From contig NC_090246.1 of NCBI RefSeq assembly GCF_037325665.1, forward strand, positions 89,290,178 through 89,354,177: DNA of 64,000 bases. The letters are read 5' to 3'. Under the pieces are notes generated by a model. The model was not told the origin of the DNA. It saw only the letters and a list, made by a program, of their open reading frames with translations, and did not search any database. This DNA comes from Littorina saxatilis. Lineage: Eukaryota; Mollusca; Gastropoda; Littorinimorpha; Littorinidae. This document shows positions 51,101 to 57,030 of the stretch, piece after piece (position 1 is the first letter of the stretch; the number at the start of each line of letters is the position of its first letter). The position numbers and the translations under genes are program-made.

Positions 51101-52425
51101 TTATTCTCATTGAAAAACTGTAACATTAGTGCCTGTGATTTGTTTGAATTGTTTTCTGTTTCATCTTTATCTTTGGACATGCTTTACTTGTTGATATTGA
51201 TATAGTTAACTACTGCATTGGATACAAGGGCTGTACTTCCATCTTCTGTCTTGCCTCCTGTATCTGTATCTCACCAAGCCATTTCTCTCATTACGTTTCT
51301 TGTGTTTGGTGAGCGTGTGTGTATATGCGTGCATATGCTCATGCTCACCGACAGGCACACATGAGCTTATGCACGCATACACACACACTCACCAAACAAG
51401 AAATGTCGTGAGAGAAATGGCTTGGAGAGTGTTTGTGTGTGTATATGATGTGCATATGATGGTGTGTGCCTGTCAATGTGGTATATATACACATTACTGA
51501 TTGCTGTATTTTCCGCAGTTTGAAAGCAACTACACAGACGACCGGGAACGACAGAAGAAGATCCTGAAGGGTATCGCTGACGGCACGCCTGTTCTGGATG
51601 TCAACAGAGCTGCCAACATTGCCAAACACAGGGAAGAGCGAGAAAGGTATGTTTGACATGTCCACAGATCTACAGGGGTACCTGTCATGAAAGGACACCC
51701 TTGGGTCCAGTGCAGTGTCCTTTCATTGCAGGTGGCCTTTCACAAGAGGAATGCCTTGATTAGGTGTACAGTGGAACCCCCCTTTTAAGACCTCCACACA
51801 TTTGAGAAAATCAGGTCTTCAAAAGGAGAGTCTTAATTGGAGGTCAATTTCCAGGAGGCAGTTTATCGCTGCCAAAATATTGATGAAGAAAATGCCAAAC
51901 CTGGTTTCCTGTTGTGTCCTCTTTTTGTGTAAATTACCAGAGGCTAAGAACAGAAAATGTAAAGAAGCAAGGTCAAGGTCTTAAAGGCGAAGCACTGTAG
52001 CAAATGTTTGACAAGGAAGGTGTAGAGAGGGCAAAACCAACAATTTCTTGCACACTTTTGGCACATGATGTTTGTTGGTTTATACTTGTTTCAAAAGGAA
52101 GGTGGCAAGGATTCAGAAAGGAAGAACATGTGTGTGTTTTTGTCTGGTTTGTGTCCGTGTCGGTGTGTGTGTGAAATTAAAGTTTGAAACAGGTGCTTTT
52201 TTTTGGAATTATTTATACCTTGCATTTACTTGCAGATCTATGGCGAAGAAAAGCGGTGATGGAGAGAAGAAAAAAGCAGGAGCCAAGGGGAAGAAAGGAG
52301 GCAAAAAATCTTTCAGTGGAAAGCCCAGTGGAAAGCCCAAAAAAACTTTTGCTGGAAAAACCAAGAAATCGTTCAGTGGCAAGAAAGGAGGTGGAGGCGG
52401 CGGCGCCAAAAAAGGACGGAAATAG
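28296..52425 (+). CDS. RRS1: RRS1 ribosome biogenesis regulator, complete ten-exon gene
   Basis: Exons: 28296-28456, 30749-30821, 31867-31905, 32230-32268, 40644-40745, 41513-41588, 48406-48513, 49497-49645, 51519-51646 and 52236-52425. The sum is 1065 bp (354 codons plus stop; human RRS1 is 365). All phases fit; nine introns end in AG, and intron 1 starts with GC. Family landmarks are EIDAGNLYAFDVN, LVRDNMQVLVNRL, LPEPTLRLPREKP, KWEAYAQLKGIQKKKKGRML, WGYGRKDETKSWLLEVPENA, DPNEDQFAKKIAEKKERVAK and a Lys/Gly-rich basic tail. RRS1 is nucleolar; with RPF2 it brings the 5S RNP into the pre-60S particle. The human gene has no coding introns, so ten exons here is notable. Introns 4 and 6 carry DIRS elements B and C. 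Confidence 0.96.
28500..29960 (+). other. RRS1 intron 1, proximal part
   Basis: No exon, repeat family or RNA gene was recognised. Short frames around 28888-29088 carry no recognisable motif. Confidence 0.45.
29961..30680. mobile_element. M7 inverted-repeat element, host of a nested M3
   Basis: AGGTGTGGTTACGGTAAC at 29981-29998 and its reverse complement at 30648-30665, each with an A/T run and GGC(C) outside, form ends of about 33 bp. The interior holds repeated AAAAATAGGGTAGG. An M3 element (30007-30434) lies inside next to the left end. Confidence 0.7.
30007..30434 (-). mobile_element. M3 inverted-repeat element, minus strand
   Basis: Reads from TTGGCTCACGTAAGTGTAGC (30434 end) to GGCTTCGCCTCTTGTTT (30007 end), with an internal CA microsatellite at about 30078-30128. 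Confidence 0.82.
30749..30821 (+). CDS. RRS1: RRS1 exon 2
   Basis: Acceptor TAAACAG, donor GTGAGT. It codes KKKEEVLLQLVRDNMQVLVN then RLSG. Confidence 0.94.
30895..31062. mobile_element. M2 palindromic MITE copy
   Basis: Blocks AGGGGACACCTCCCAGTAAA, TAATGAGAGGACACCTGCAG and the right end TGTACCACTGTA match the family at 51671 and 59322. Confidence 0.6.
31078..31458 (+). mobile_element. SINE S1, full-length copy
   Basis: Head GGGGATGTAGCTCAGTCGGT, full body and tail CCCACGAACGCAGAAGAAGA. This is the most complete copy in the window. Confidence 0.9.
31560..31607. mobile_element. Minimal M1 palindrome (TIR-only, 48 bp)
   Basis: TACAGTGTAACTCCCTTTTG, then AAGACCT, then TTCAAGGGGAGTTCCATTGTA: the two ends with almost nothing between them. 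Confidence 0.7.
31867..31905 (+). CDS. RRS1: RRS1 exon 3 (39 bp)
   Basis: Acceptor TTGCAG, donor GTAAGC. It codes LPSESTEGVTVIK. It matches the loop before the conserved LPEP motif and keeps the frame. Confidence 0.85.
32230..32268 (+). CDS. RRS1: RRS1 exon 4 (39 bp)
   Basis: Acceptor TTTCAG, donor GTAAGA. It codes LPEPTLRLPREKP, a hallmark RRS1 motif. Confidence 0.94.
32303..32358 (+). mobile_element. SINE S1, 5' fragment
   Basis: GCGGGGATATAGCTCAGTTG through TTGGCCGCTGTCA, then the match stops. Confidence 0.8.
32483..32640 (+). repeat. Direct duplication, ~77 bp unit x2
   Basis: GGTATGAACCGTTCAGCTGA ... GCGTGAACCCATAG occurs twice with a single-base difference noticed. Confidence 0.88.
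32755..33123 (+). CDS. Unrecognised ORF with a U1/BED-like zinc finger
   Basis: The first part is MASGFHIVLSAVEALTIDDQ, then SVKNKWKTNWLSEE and CTWCDNGHCVVKYGLGGKKV, with LVRHIESKKHR. The spacing C-x2-C then H-x5-H fits a C2H2 finger of the kind found at the N-terminus of hAT-related proteins. The VKNKW...WL part resembles the candidate exon at 56923-56748. After LLEAR the frame is only a CT repeat (LSLSL), so the real exon probably ends near 33050. Two GATTGGCT boxes (inverted CCAAT) lie upstream at about 32662 and 32724, suggesting a promoter. It may be a captured first exon carried by a mobile element; function unknown. Confidence 0.45.
33052..33098 (+). repeat. CT microsatellite
   Basis: Pure (CT)n at the end of the zinc-finger frame. 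Confidence 0.95.
33314..33678 (+). mobile_element. M3 inverted-repeat element, compact copy
   Basis: Starts TTGGCTCACGTAAGTGTAGC and ends TTACGTGAGCC then TTGAAGGCTTCGCCTCTTGT. Internal GAGGGTTAGACGTCACGCGA and AGATCTAGATCT match other copies. Confidence 0.88.
33840..33955 (+). repeat. G/C-rich repeat block
   Basis: GGGGGGCTTTGCCCCCCTGA, then CCCCACCGGGGCGTTGCCCC: short imperfect palindromes. No coding. Confidence 0.5.
33975..34230 (+). mobile_element. SINE S2, left part (split by DIRS B)
   Basis: From GTCAGCGTGAGTTCGATCCC through the C run at 34070-34091, TGTACACTACATTGGGTGTG, AAGATCCCACGATTGAC and ACCCGTGTGACTTGGAATAA to GGCCGTGAAAGGTAATT. It continues at 40101. Confidence 0.85.
34248..34434. 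repeat. DIRS B inverted terminal repeat (left)
   Basis: CGACTCACAACTAGCATTAA ... ATACCTCACTC, mirrored at 39871-40057. Confidence 0.93.
34669..36687 (+). CDS. DIRS B gag-like protein
   Basis: 672 codons starting MSDKEKKKHNTRQL. Shares EEAGRYSLELASLSETLLRT with the element A protein and ends in a basic Gly-rich tail (RGRGRGAPYPKKKPSFGNSR). It is probably a nucleic-acid-binding structural protein. Its stop overlaps the ATG of the next long frame (ATGA at 36684). Confidence 0.85.
   Translation: MSDKEKKKHNTRQLVADSSPTSSQAKDKPKGTTVTIVDPVSNASLSVDIDNPASPTLPVLKESKSRSRARSAKSKKSDKQDFSSLLSSFSSQMHTMFSQQQQLATDLQATREELRSLPKGVGDVSSLSRIRLPPSATVTSADLRAEELAHASFGEMVPRDTVAPAQQALSSGTLGSPVARLFGESVPHRPQLVAPPPHRSGSESSTYLGQTTHTKRSSWGVDAGMQSILHRSGDQGAHGPSLTSPVGVFASPLPPGQEVGSMQALHRSSTSGLQSASLPVDDVQDSVSHADLSIHTEVESERDDPTSFNEDDGDFQLPPRLKPSLAVAAQVAYKYFPDGVVSSAGRVLPPPSAVGDFRTAPTAAEGFQFSESPLVAYELSKILARVPGTSSSLPVGTVPLLSAHGQAPEAAKNWLATDQLPHASVPALARRFSLTRRPQNLINTFALPSAALPVTPELSTLREDGYRQDRPCVYTEGSLIGLEEAGRYSLELASLSETLLRTLSRSIASSLDPFEFRNDASVKDVTTLLATLAKVNAEQMAVAARLYSHAVFTRRDSFLAGSKIQEKATLDALKSSPFTEGALLGQPSLDALDKQTQNAKDLAIARFAQHGFTKPQAKQQGQAKASFSAANRGHNTQHSQSSYRGRGRGAPYPKKKPSFGNSRGGGRKPNPQ
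36684..39680 (+). CDS. DIRS B tyrosine recombinase (long overlapping frame)
   Basis: A 998-codon frame. The first about 640 codons overlap the RT/RNase H gene in another frame and have no recognisable domain. The last about 350 codons are the YR: core-binding SHRQSTSSVYASHWAAWSKW, LRVRRSAISSTLRQLG, then [42 protein letters not shown] and [16 protein letters not shown]. This enzyme would join circular DNA to the target. Confidence 0.9.
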   Translation: MMPPRTTHPYNPHPFGGGWPLPGSSLLVTTCRQSVDRRDSAFGVPPTLERRKSSSYQSSTSVPVPSKTRGKGDNSVGNCLSSSERSYRGGFGPQLSGFLWKTFRRPQKLGGLEACSRSVSSQQVPQKGKVRYGNSNLCQGVSQAVRLGNVHRPNGRLLSYHDPPLGSEVAQIQVGREDFPVQSPSLRVVSGSLDFHNGDSSAVLPCQAEGHSLPCISRRLANSEPGSSDLQSSHSVCLESVGRPRFLCQSGQVGVDSVTNVYVPRYDVRHRGLDGPTFSQESRQASVSPNVAAVSGTGPGQGSGFCLRPDGVDGYTRSPGKSIQKAVSGGLRLGMGSSFSGLGRLCPHSGLDQADHRAVVSGSALSRRSHCPSSPGPGHVHRRLHGGMGRSLSPSDGLGCVVRDTVSVAHKHARAGGCIPCTSEFPSHCDGAPCEVTHGQHYSSCLREQTGRLTFPLVVSQDLSNSGVVPAASYNSFSQVSARVSQCPGGLSQPVGYRHPHGVDDSSPSPTPSVGSGGQATGRLVCHKILKKTSRVCFSVSGSGSLENERAGDMLVGTRGLCVPSCQASRQGAQEGGDGTSVSHSGGSMVALSALVPGPSPSRSGATHSAKPSKRGTSSAAHGRPARQSAVPTPSRLETVRTSLRRAGASDRTLDLVQKSHRQSTSSVYASHWAAWSKWCADNGVNATSPRSMQVANHLAWLASQGRSPASLRVRRSAISSTLRQLGRIISLDGVIASVLRGASLDFAKTRSPVPAWDLFLVLEFLRSRDFEPLHAASLHNLTRKTLFLTLLSTARRSSEIHALSGLAKDISFERNGSVVLRFRPDFLAKNQRPDQLSPLVKIPPLSTILAPGDPDIVNCPVRAISNYLSRTAPIRSKDQKLLFISINTARSRDLSRATLARWVSTLIKQAYIWQQEGKGGGQSVLPQSSSKTHETRAWASSVAVLKSGRLAEVLDSAYWRSEDVFINFYLRDIASTRQDGTSTLPAMVAAGQVLSNL
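36727..38604 (+). CDS. DIRS B reverse transcriptase / RNase H
   Basis: 625 codons. RT motifs [39 protein letters not shown] and YLDD; RNase H motifs MFTDASMVGWGAH, MLELEAVFLAL and [14 protein letters not shown]. It is collinear with the element A protein. The Met at 36727 ([10 protein letters not shown]) corresponds to MAGGPSRAL in A. Confidence 0.94.
   Translation: MVAGGPSRALPCWLQLVDSQWIVGIVRSGFRLLWKEGKAPLTRVAPAFRFPARPEAKATIQSEIASLLLKEAIEEVLDLNSPGFYGRLFVVPKNSGGWRPVLDLSPLNRYLRKVRFAMETPTSVRESLRPSDWVTSIDLTDAYFHIMIHPSDRKWLRFRWAEKIFQFRALPFGLSLAPWIFTMVTRQLCSLVRQRGIRFRAYLDDWLILNQDRLTCSLHTQFVLSQSADLGFCVNQGKSELTPSQTFTYLGMTFDTVAWTVRPSLRRVDRLLSLLTSLRCQERAPARVLASALGQMESMATLVPLGRVSKRPFQAAFGSVWEAASQGWDVSVPIQGWIKQTTEQWFQDQLFLGVPIVLPPPDQDMFTDASMVGWGAHLAHLTASGVWSETQSLLHINMLELEAVFLALQSFLPTVTGHHVKLHTDNTTVAAYVNRQGGSRSHSLSLRTCQILVWCQQHHIILSAKFLPGSLNVLADSLSRSATVIHTEWTIAHQALLRLWAQVDKPLVDLFATRFSRRLPVFVSPFPDPEAWKTNALEICWSGLVAYAFPPVKLLGKVLRKAEMERPSLILVAPWWPSQHWFPDLLRLAVGPPIPLNLRKGELLQPRTGVLHDNPQSLRLHGWRL
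39717..39807. repeat. DIRS B internal complementary region
   Basis: Complement of the left outer end (TGAGTCGGGATAAGATATGT) directly joined to the complement of the right outer end (TTAATATACTTACCCGACTC). Confidence 0.92.
39871..40057. repeat. DIRS B inverted terminal repeat (right)
   Basis: Partner of 34248-34434. Confidence 0.93.
40101..40235 (+). mobile_element. SINE S2, right part, with LINE-like tail
   Basis: Resumes ATTATGCGCCGAAATGGCTG and ends AGAACTGTACCCACGGAATA, GATATAAGCGTC and (ATTG)n. The last about 65 bp match the LINE 3' end at 10806-10870. Confidence 0.87.
40644..40745 (+). CDS. RRS1: RRS1 exon 5
   Basis: Acceptor GTGCAG, donor GTATGT. It codes IPKAKPQTKWEAYAQLKGIQ then KKKKGRMLWDNESK. 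Confidence 0.96.
40848..41112 (+). mobile_element. SINE S3, tRNA-derived
   Basis: Head TTCCGGTAGCTCAGTTGGTA (A box) and GGGTCGCATGTTCAAAGC (B-box-like). The body shows ACTTTATGTGCAGACTCAGA and ends GGGACAATAAAGTAATGAAA. It is a family different from S1 and S2. Mutated stem positions make it a SINE head, not a tRNA gene. Confidence 0.75.
41113..41512 (+). other. RRS1 intron 5, distal part
   Basis: No exon or repeat was recognised before the acceptor at 41511-41512. Confidence 0.5.
41513..41588 (+). CDS. RRS1: RRS1 exon 6
   Basis: Acceptor TTTCAG, donor GTAAGT. It codes QYKPRWGYGRKDETKSWLLE then VPENA. Confidence 0.96.
41698..41881. repeat. DIRS C inverted terminal repeat (left)
   Basis: CCAATTCTTATGAATGCATT ... 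ATCCGTAATAA; no difference was noticed from the right copy. Confidence 0.92.
42700..44100 (+). repeat. GC-rich internally repetitive stretch in DIRS C
   Basis: Several direct repeats of about 100-200 bp, for example GGCTTTCCAGGCTACGTTAC at about 43044, 43438 and 43658, mixed with G and C runs. This is part of the decayed gag-side region. Confidence 0.75.
47403..47497. repeat. DIRS C internal complementary region
   Basis: ATAAGAATTGGAGTAAGAAT, then ATGTGATTAAATCG, then TATACTTACCCAATTCTTAT: complements of the two outer ends joined. Confidence 0.9.
47569..47752. repeat. DIRS C inverted terminal repeat (right)
   Basis: Partner of 41698-41881. Confidence 0.92.
48052..48185 (-). mobile_element. 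SINE S1, 3' fragment, minus strand
   Basis: On the minus strand it shows the body end (GGCGTATGGCTGCCTAAAT-like), then GTTT(C)AGCC and the AGAAGAAG tail, diverged from other copies. Confidence 0.6.
48406..48513 (+). CDS. RRS1: RRS1 exon 7
   Basis: Acceptor TTGCAG, donor GTGAGT. It codes DPNEDQFAKKIAEKKERVAK then NELKRLRNIARVTKAK. Confidence 0.96.
48651..48788. mobile_element. M1 MITE copy
   Basis: TACTGAGGAACCTCCTTTTT at the left, AAAGGGAGGTGCCACTGTA at the right, with ACAGAGGTTATGAACAGAAA inside. Confidence 0.78.
49222..49417. mobile_element. M1 MITE copy
   Basis: TACAGTGGAACCTCCCTTTT at the left, GGGGGGTTCCACTTTA at the right, with a C run inside. It ends about 80 bp before RRS1 exon 8. 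Confidence 0.82.
49497..49645 (+). CDS. RRS1: RRS1 exon 8
   Basis: Acceptor TCACAG, donor GTGAGA. It codes PGVGLTPTDKPSKDHLGKTL, AVTHKSTASLGKFMD and LPKEKLRLGKKRK. It matches the family's STASVGRFQERLPKEK region. Confidence 0.94.
49664..50795 (+). repeat. Minisatellite, 29 bp unit, ~39 copies
   Basis: Head-to-tail units around TGGTGTTTAAAACTGGTGCT plus GTGGCTGCT. Variants such as TTTAACACTGG recur in blocks, suggesting higher-order duplication. It starts about 20 bp after the exon 8 donor. Confidence 0.95.
50833..50950. mobile_element. M6 palindromic element
   Basis: GCGGAACCAATCTCCTGGCA is mirrored by GGAGATTGGTTCTGCAT, with arms of about 45 bp around a short spacer. Flanking downstream text also recurs at 55.4 kb. 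Confidence 0.75.
51274..51425. repeat. Long imperfect hairpin, ~65 bp arms
   Basis: CCAAGCCATTTCTCTCATTA ... GCATATGCTCATG pairs with CATGAGCTTATGCACGCATA ... AGAGAAATGGCTTGG. It lies in RRS1 intron 8, about 95 bp before exon 9. Confidence 0.78.
51519..51646 (+). CDS. RRS1: RRS1 exon 9
   Basis: Acceptor CCGCAG, donor GTATGT. It codes FESNYTDDRERQKKILKGIA, DGTPVLDVNRAANIAK and HREERE. Confidence 0.94.
51671..51766. mobile_element. M2 MITE copy
   Basis: TACAGGGGTACCTGTCATGA and AAGGACACCC, with an inverted TTTCATTGCAGGTGGCC inside. It abuts an M1 copy at TACA (51767). Confidence 0.65.
51767..51999. mobile_element. M1 MITE copy
   Basis: TACAGTGGAACCCCCCTTTT at the left and GAAGCACTGTA at the right; the inside is partly diverged. 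Confidence 0.7.
52236..52425 (+). CDS. RRS1: RRS1 exon 10 (last)
   Basis: Acceptor TTGCAG. It codes SMAKKSGDGEKKKAGAKGKK, repeated SFSGKPSGKPKK motifs and GGGGGAKKGRK, then TAG at 52423. The Lys/Gly-rich tail is typical of the RRS1 C-terminus. Confidence 0.95.
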
Positions 52426-54289
52426 TAGTGTGAATGTGTAATCATTTTGTACATAAAGCTTATGAAAGATACATTGAGCTTTGTGTTGGTGCAATTCTCT
52501 GCCTGTGTCGGTGTCTGCGTAAAGAGAACAGAGAATATTGACGTAGTCGTGGAATTTTGGCGTGACTCGTTTTAGGAAGCTTTTTATTATTAAAGTGTTC
52601 ATATTTGTTACTGGTATGCATAGAAACATAAAAGAATGTTCAATCAAGCATTGTCAATCGTTTTTAAGAGTCTTAAGCTCAAAAACATAAAAATGGCAAA
52701 GAATCAAGTTACGCCAAAATTCTACAATGACATCAATATACATGTTATTGTTTAGAAAATGGTCATCTGTGAGCGCAGTTACACATGTGTACGCATATTC
52801 ATTAGGCTTCAAGTTTCAAAAACATGGAAGAGTATGTTTACAGATGCATGAGTATTTAGGATGCAAACTTAAAATCCAAACCTGGCCTGTGGGAAAACAG
52901 ATGAAAGTAGCCTTTGGTTGATTTAGACCACAAGCAAGGTGGGCATAACAAATTTGTGATTAGTATGAGAATTGTCAGTTTGTTCACTCTAACCCAACCG
53001 TTCCTGTATTCAAGTTGACAGTAAGTGGAATCTACAGTACATATAATGCATGTGTGTCTTGTGCAATCAACACAGGATGTGTGCCAGTGTCTGATCTGTT
53101 TCAGAAGCTTCGTTTCCTTTCCTACACCAAGAAGCAAGATCGGCACAAACAAGTAACAGTGATATTGATAACACACATGCGAAATACTGTAAACGACTTT
53201 ATTCTTGTCATTTTCTGAAACAGACAAAGAGAGAAAATTCAATCCGGTCAAATGTCTGGTGAAAAACTTGGGAAAGGTCACACAAATTAGAGAAAAAGTA
53301 CACTTCACACAATAAAGATCATGTTTCTCTTCTTGTGGACAGCCTTTTGTGCTGACCTTATGCATTTAAACGAAATTGCACGGGACCTTGACATTAAATT
53401 GTAATGGACAGAAAATAACGATAAATTTAAAGTACAGTTTGATAATTGATTGAGAGGAAAACGGCAACACAGAAAGTACAGCAGTTGGTTGTGCACACCC
53501 TAACAATTTGTGACAAACATTCTTCAAATACTAAAGGACATGTCACACATAGATAACATGAAAGGGACATTCCTTCTCCCATAGAACAATGTGATCCACC
53601 ACAGATCCACCCAGGCTTCTACCCAGGCTACCTAGAGTAAGAGCATCATTCCACTTAGACACACACCAACAATCTCAAGCCTGGCTGCTGCTGTTGCCAG
53701 TACACATTTTTTGCAGAGTTGATTTTGCAAATGACAGTTTTTTCAACCTGTGAAGTAAATTCAACAAAAATTCCTGCTCTGCACACGGAGCAGCAAGAAC
53801 ATGGATTTTTGGTATTTGTGTAAGTGGAAAAAACCCTCTTATCCCACACAAAAAAAGTCTCAACAGATCTGTAGTGTTGTACATTATCATTTTCACAGGA
53901 CCCTCAAGAAATTTGCGAGATCATCGTTTTCTTGCTGGTAGGAGAAATGGGTGCCAACACATGTGAAGAAAGGAAAACAAGAACTCTGCTTGGTATCATG
54001 CACACATGGACACAAAACTCTTACTTCATATAGTGCACTACTTTAAGTCTGACACCTGAAAATGTTAAATGTACTATACATTTTTAAGAGTGAAAAATGG
54101 GCTTTTTGTGATCCTCAGCCTCTGAAAGCTAGAGTTCTCGGCTGACAAATATTCATTGTTCAATTTTATACATCGACATTTGAAATGGAGCTACTCTCTT
54201 GCATTTTTAACAAAAAGACAAAATACAAAATGCATTTGCCTCTCATATATATCAGCATTTTCACCTTCAAAATAATGGTTCCCACTGGA
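52426..54289 (+). other. RRS1 3' UTR and intergenic region
   Basis: No coding exon or repeat family was recognised. ATAAAG at 52453 and TATTAAAG at 52588 are the nearest poly(A)-like motifs, both non-canonical. Confidence 0.4.
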
Positions 54290-54352
54290 ACAAGAACACG
54301 CGCTTAGAGAATGTCAAGCGCTATATAAATCTCCCATACAAATAAATAAATA
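54290..54352 (+). mobile_element. LINE/SINE 3' tail fragment
   Basis: ACACGCGCTTAGAGAATGTC, then AAGCGCTATATAAATC and (AAAT)n, resembling the tail at 10.85 kb and 40.2 kb. Confidence 0.5.
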
Positions 54353-54388
54353 AGTTGTTTTTGTTCTTCTCACCTGTAGTCTCTTGTT

Positions 54389-54689
54389 GGCTCACGTAAG
54401 TGTAGCCTATGCGATCGTAACTTTGTCTGTCTGTGCGTGCGTGCGTGCGTCTGTGCGTGTGTATGTCTGTGGTAGAAACTCTAACATTTGAAGACGTCAC
54501 ATTACATTGACGTCACATTATGACGTAAGAGGGTTAGACGTCACGCGAAGGAAGTACTGACAGTCTCGGTCATTATTATTTTGAGCGCGCCGAGACTAGT
54601 TGGCAGTCGTGTCCTTGTAAGTAGGCTACATGCAGACAGACAGATCTAGATCTAGTGTCTCGCTTTCTTGCACAGTTTCACCTATGCTC

Positions 54690-54748
<59 letters not shown>

Positions 54749-54810
54749 TTGAGTTTGTGTTACTGTTTGTCGATTTCTTACGTGAGCCTTGATGGCTTCG
54801 CCTCTTGTTC
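54389..54810 (+). mobile_element. M3 inverted-repeat element
   Basis: TTGGCTCACGTAAGTGTAGC to TTACGTGAGCC then TTGATGGCTTCGCCTCTTGT, with a GT microsatellite inside. Confidence 0.87.
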
Positions 54811-55214
54811 CTATTCTGGTTCCACTGGGTTTGTATTCTCTCTCTCTCTCTCTCGACACACACACACACACACAGAGTCATCATACTGTCTTTCAAAAAC
54901 CTTCTCACATAGTATCTACAGGGAAACCGGCAACACACACGTGCACTACAGATCAACAAAATTCTCCACTTCTTTCAGAGCAATATCAGCCTGCATACAA
55001 TTCAAAACGGACACGGGCATACACACAAACCGGAGACGTCAGCATGAAATTAAGTACAGGGAGAATCTTTTGCCGGACACTACAGTGCAACACACAAACA
55101 TTGGATGAAAATGTAAGGTAACCAACAACAGTCTGTACATATCACAGTTAGACCAGTCTTTAAAATGGATGTGCAGGTAAGTGCGTGTGTTAACCATAGT
55201 CAAATATACGCTCT

Positions 55215-55435
55215 CCTAAACTTTATGGAACCAATCTCTGCTTGTTCATTTCTTCTTCTTCTTCTGCTTTCATGAGCTGAAACTCCCATGTACACATGTT
55301 TTTTGCACGAGTGGGCTTTACATGTACGACCGTTTTTACCTCGCCATTTAGGCAGCCATACTCCGCTTTAGGGGGCGCTTGTTCGTTTTAATGCTCGTTT
55401 CTCTTGCAGGTGCCAGGAGATTGGTTCCGCATAAC
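55215..55435. mobile_element. M6 palindromic element carrying a SINE S1 fragment
   Basis: TGGAACCAATCTCTG at the left and GTGCCAGGAGATTGGTTCCG at the right are M6 ends. A minus-strand S1 3' fragment (55248-55380) sits between them. Confidence 0.7.
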
Positions 55436-56747
55436 TGTCATTTACTCTTGTTCAACATTGTCGTATGCATTTAGAGTGCTTATGTCCCTTTATTTCTTCA
55501 AGCTCAGCAACGTCAGAGCCAGGATAATTTGTACAGCAAATGACTGCATCTCAGTGCTTTTCAATTAAATGTCCAAGTTGAAAAAAATTAAGAAAAAAAG
55601 TGATTATTGTGATGGAGAGGCCGTCTCTATGTCTGATTAAAATTTGAATGAAGATGATGTTAACAACATGATAACAAACAGACTAATCATTGGCTAAAAC
55701 TGTTAAACTCAAGGTTTGTGATGCCTTGTGCTGATTGCGTGAAATCTTATCCTGTGAATGTTCTCTGCTTTTAAGTTTTCATGATGTTCTGACATGGAAG
55801 GAACTGATAAATTTATATGAAGTTTTATATCGCGCGCGTATCTCCAGACTCGGACTCAAGGCGCAGGGATCCAAATACTGATATGGATGCTGATCGCCAA
55901 CATAAAGCTTTGGATTTTACGAAGAAAGAAAACATAGCGACAAATCGTTAAATCAGAAGAAGGCGAATAACACACATGAGAAGCTAAATATTCAACAACC
56001 TTCACTTTAGAATTCAATCGGAAAATGATACAGGCTGACTATAGAGAGAAACCACTATCACAAGGTTGTATAGGAAGATGGAGGTAAATCACAAGCAATT
56101 CCTTGTGTAGTTAAAGCAAGATAAAGCTCTTCGTTTAAAAGGAATGTCAACAGGCGGAAAAATTAAAAACACAGGTGCTTGAAATCACAGGGAAAATAAA
56201 GCAAGAGACTCAGGTGTAAATAAACTCTGCAAGAGAGAAGAAAAGCAAGCATCTTCATGCATAGAAACAGGTTGTGTTGATTTATCTCTTGATTGCACTG
56301 CCCATAGGTTTCACCTGGTGACTTCAACAGAGGAAAAAACTCAGAGATAATAGCGAGTTTGTTAAACGGCATATCAAACTTACATGACAACACAAGGGAA
56401 GGAATATTGTGAGAAATAAATAAAATAATTCCAGGTTATGCTCTGGGTAAACTTGGAATCAAGAAAAAATAATTCAGTCACACCAGATAATAATAAACTA
56501 TTGCCAGTGTTTTTCTGTTTCCACTCACATAAAGTGGTAGCCTGATCAGAGAAATGACCTATTTTATAGTTGGTATGTGGGTCTTTATGTTCAGGCATGC
56601 TACAGGCCAAAAATGGTTTTATCTGAAAGAAGCGCGCAGTGGCGAAGCCACAAGCTTGGAGGTACACATGAAAAGGGTTTACAAGTTACAAAAGCATTGA
56701 AAAAGGTTACTGCAAAAAAACAAATGCAAGGAAGAGTAGTCACTCAC
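55436..56747. other. No gene recognised
   Basis: If the 56.9 kb exon is real this is its first intron. No downstream exon could be identified. Confidence 0.4.
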
Positions 56748-56923
56748 AAGTCAAAGAAGGCACAGTTCTTTTTGCCGCTTTTGCCGGATTCGTTATTCTT
56801 TGTGTCAGCCTTCTTTTTTTCCGGCGGGAAGGTGTTTTCAAGCCAAGCCCAACTCCATTTGTTCTTCACGCCGGAATCAAATGGTCCCGGCGAATTTCTC
56901 TGTACAATATCTGGGCGAAACAT
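56748..56923 (-). CDS. Candidate first coding exon, VKNKW-WL N-terminal domain
   Basis: On the minus strand, ATG at 56923, then MFRPDIVQRNSPGPFDSG, VKNKWSWAWLENTFPPEKKK and SGKKNCAFFDL, then a strong donor (GACTT|GTGAGT). The VKNKWxxxWLE text is shared with the zinc-finger frame at 32755 and recalls the segment preceding U1/BED-type fingers. The next exon would start after a two-base codon remainder and was not found. Upstream are two NRF1-like sites. No function is assigned; it could be a host gene or a domesticated or captured transposon exon. Confidence 0.5.
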
Positions 56924-57030
56924 TTCGCCAAAAACGACGGCCTACATCCGCAGAACTAGATTGGGAACGTTCTAGATTCAGAACGGCAAGACCAATGACG
57001 GGTGACGCGCGTGCGCTGGCTTCATTGAGA

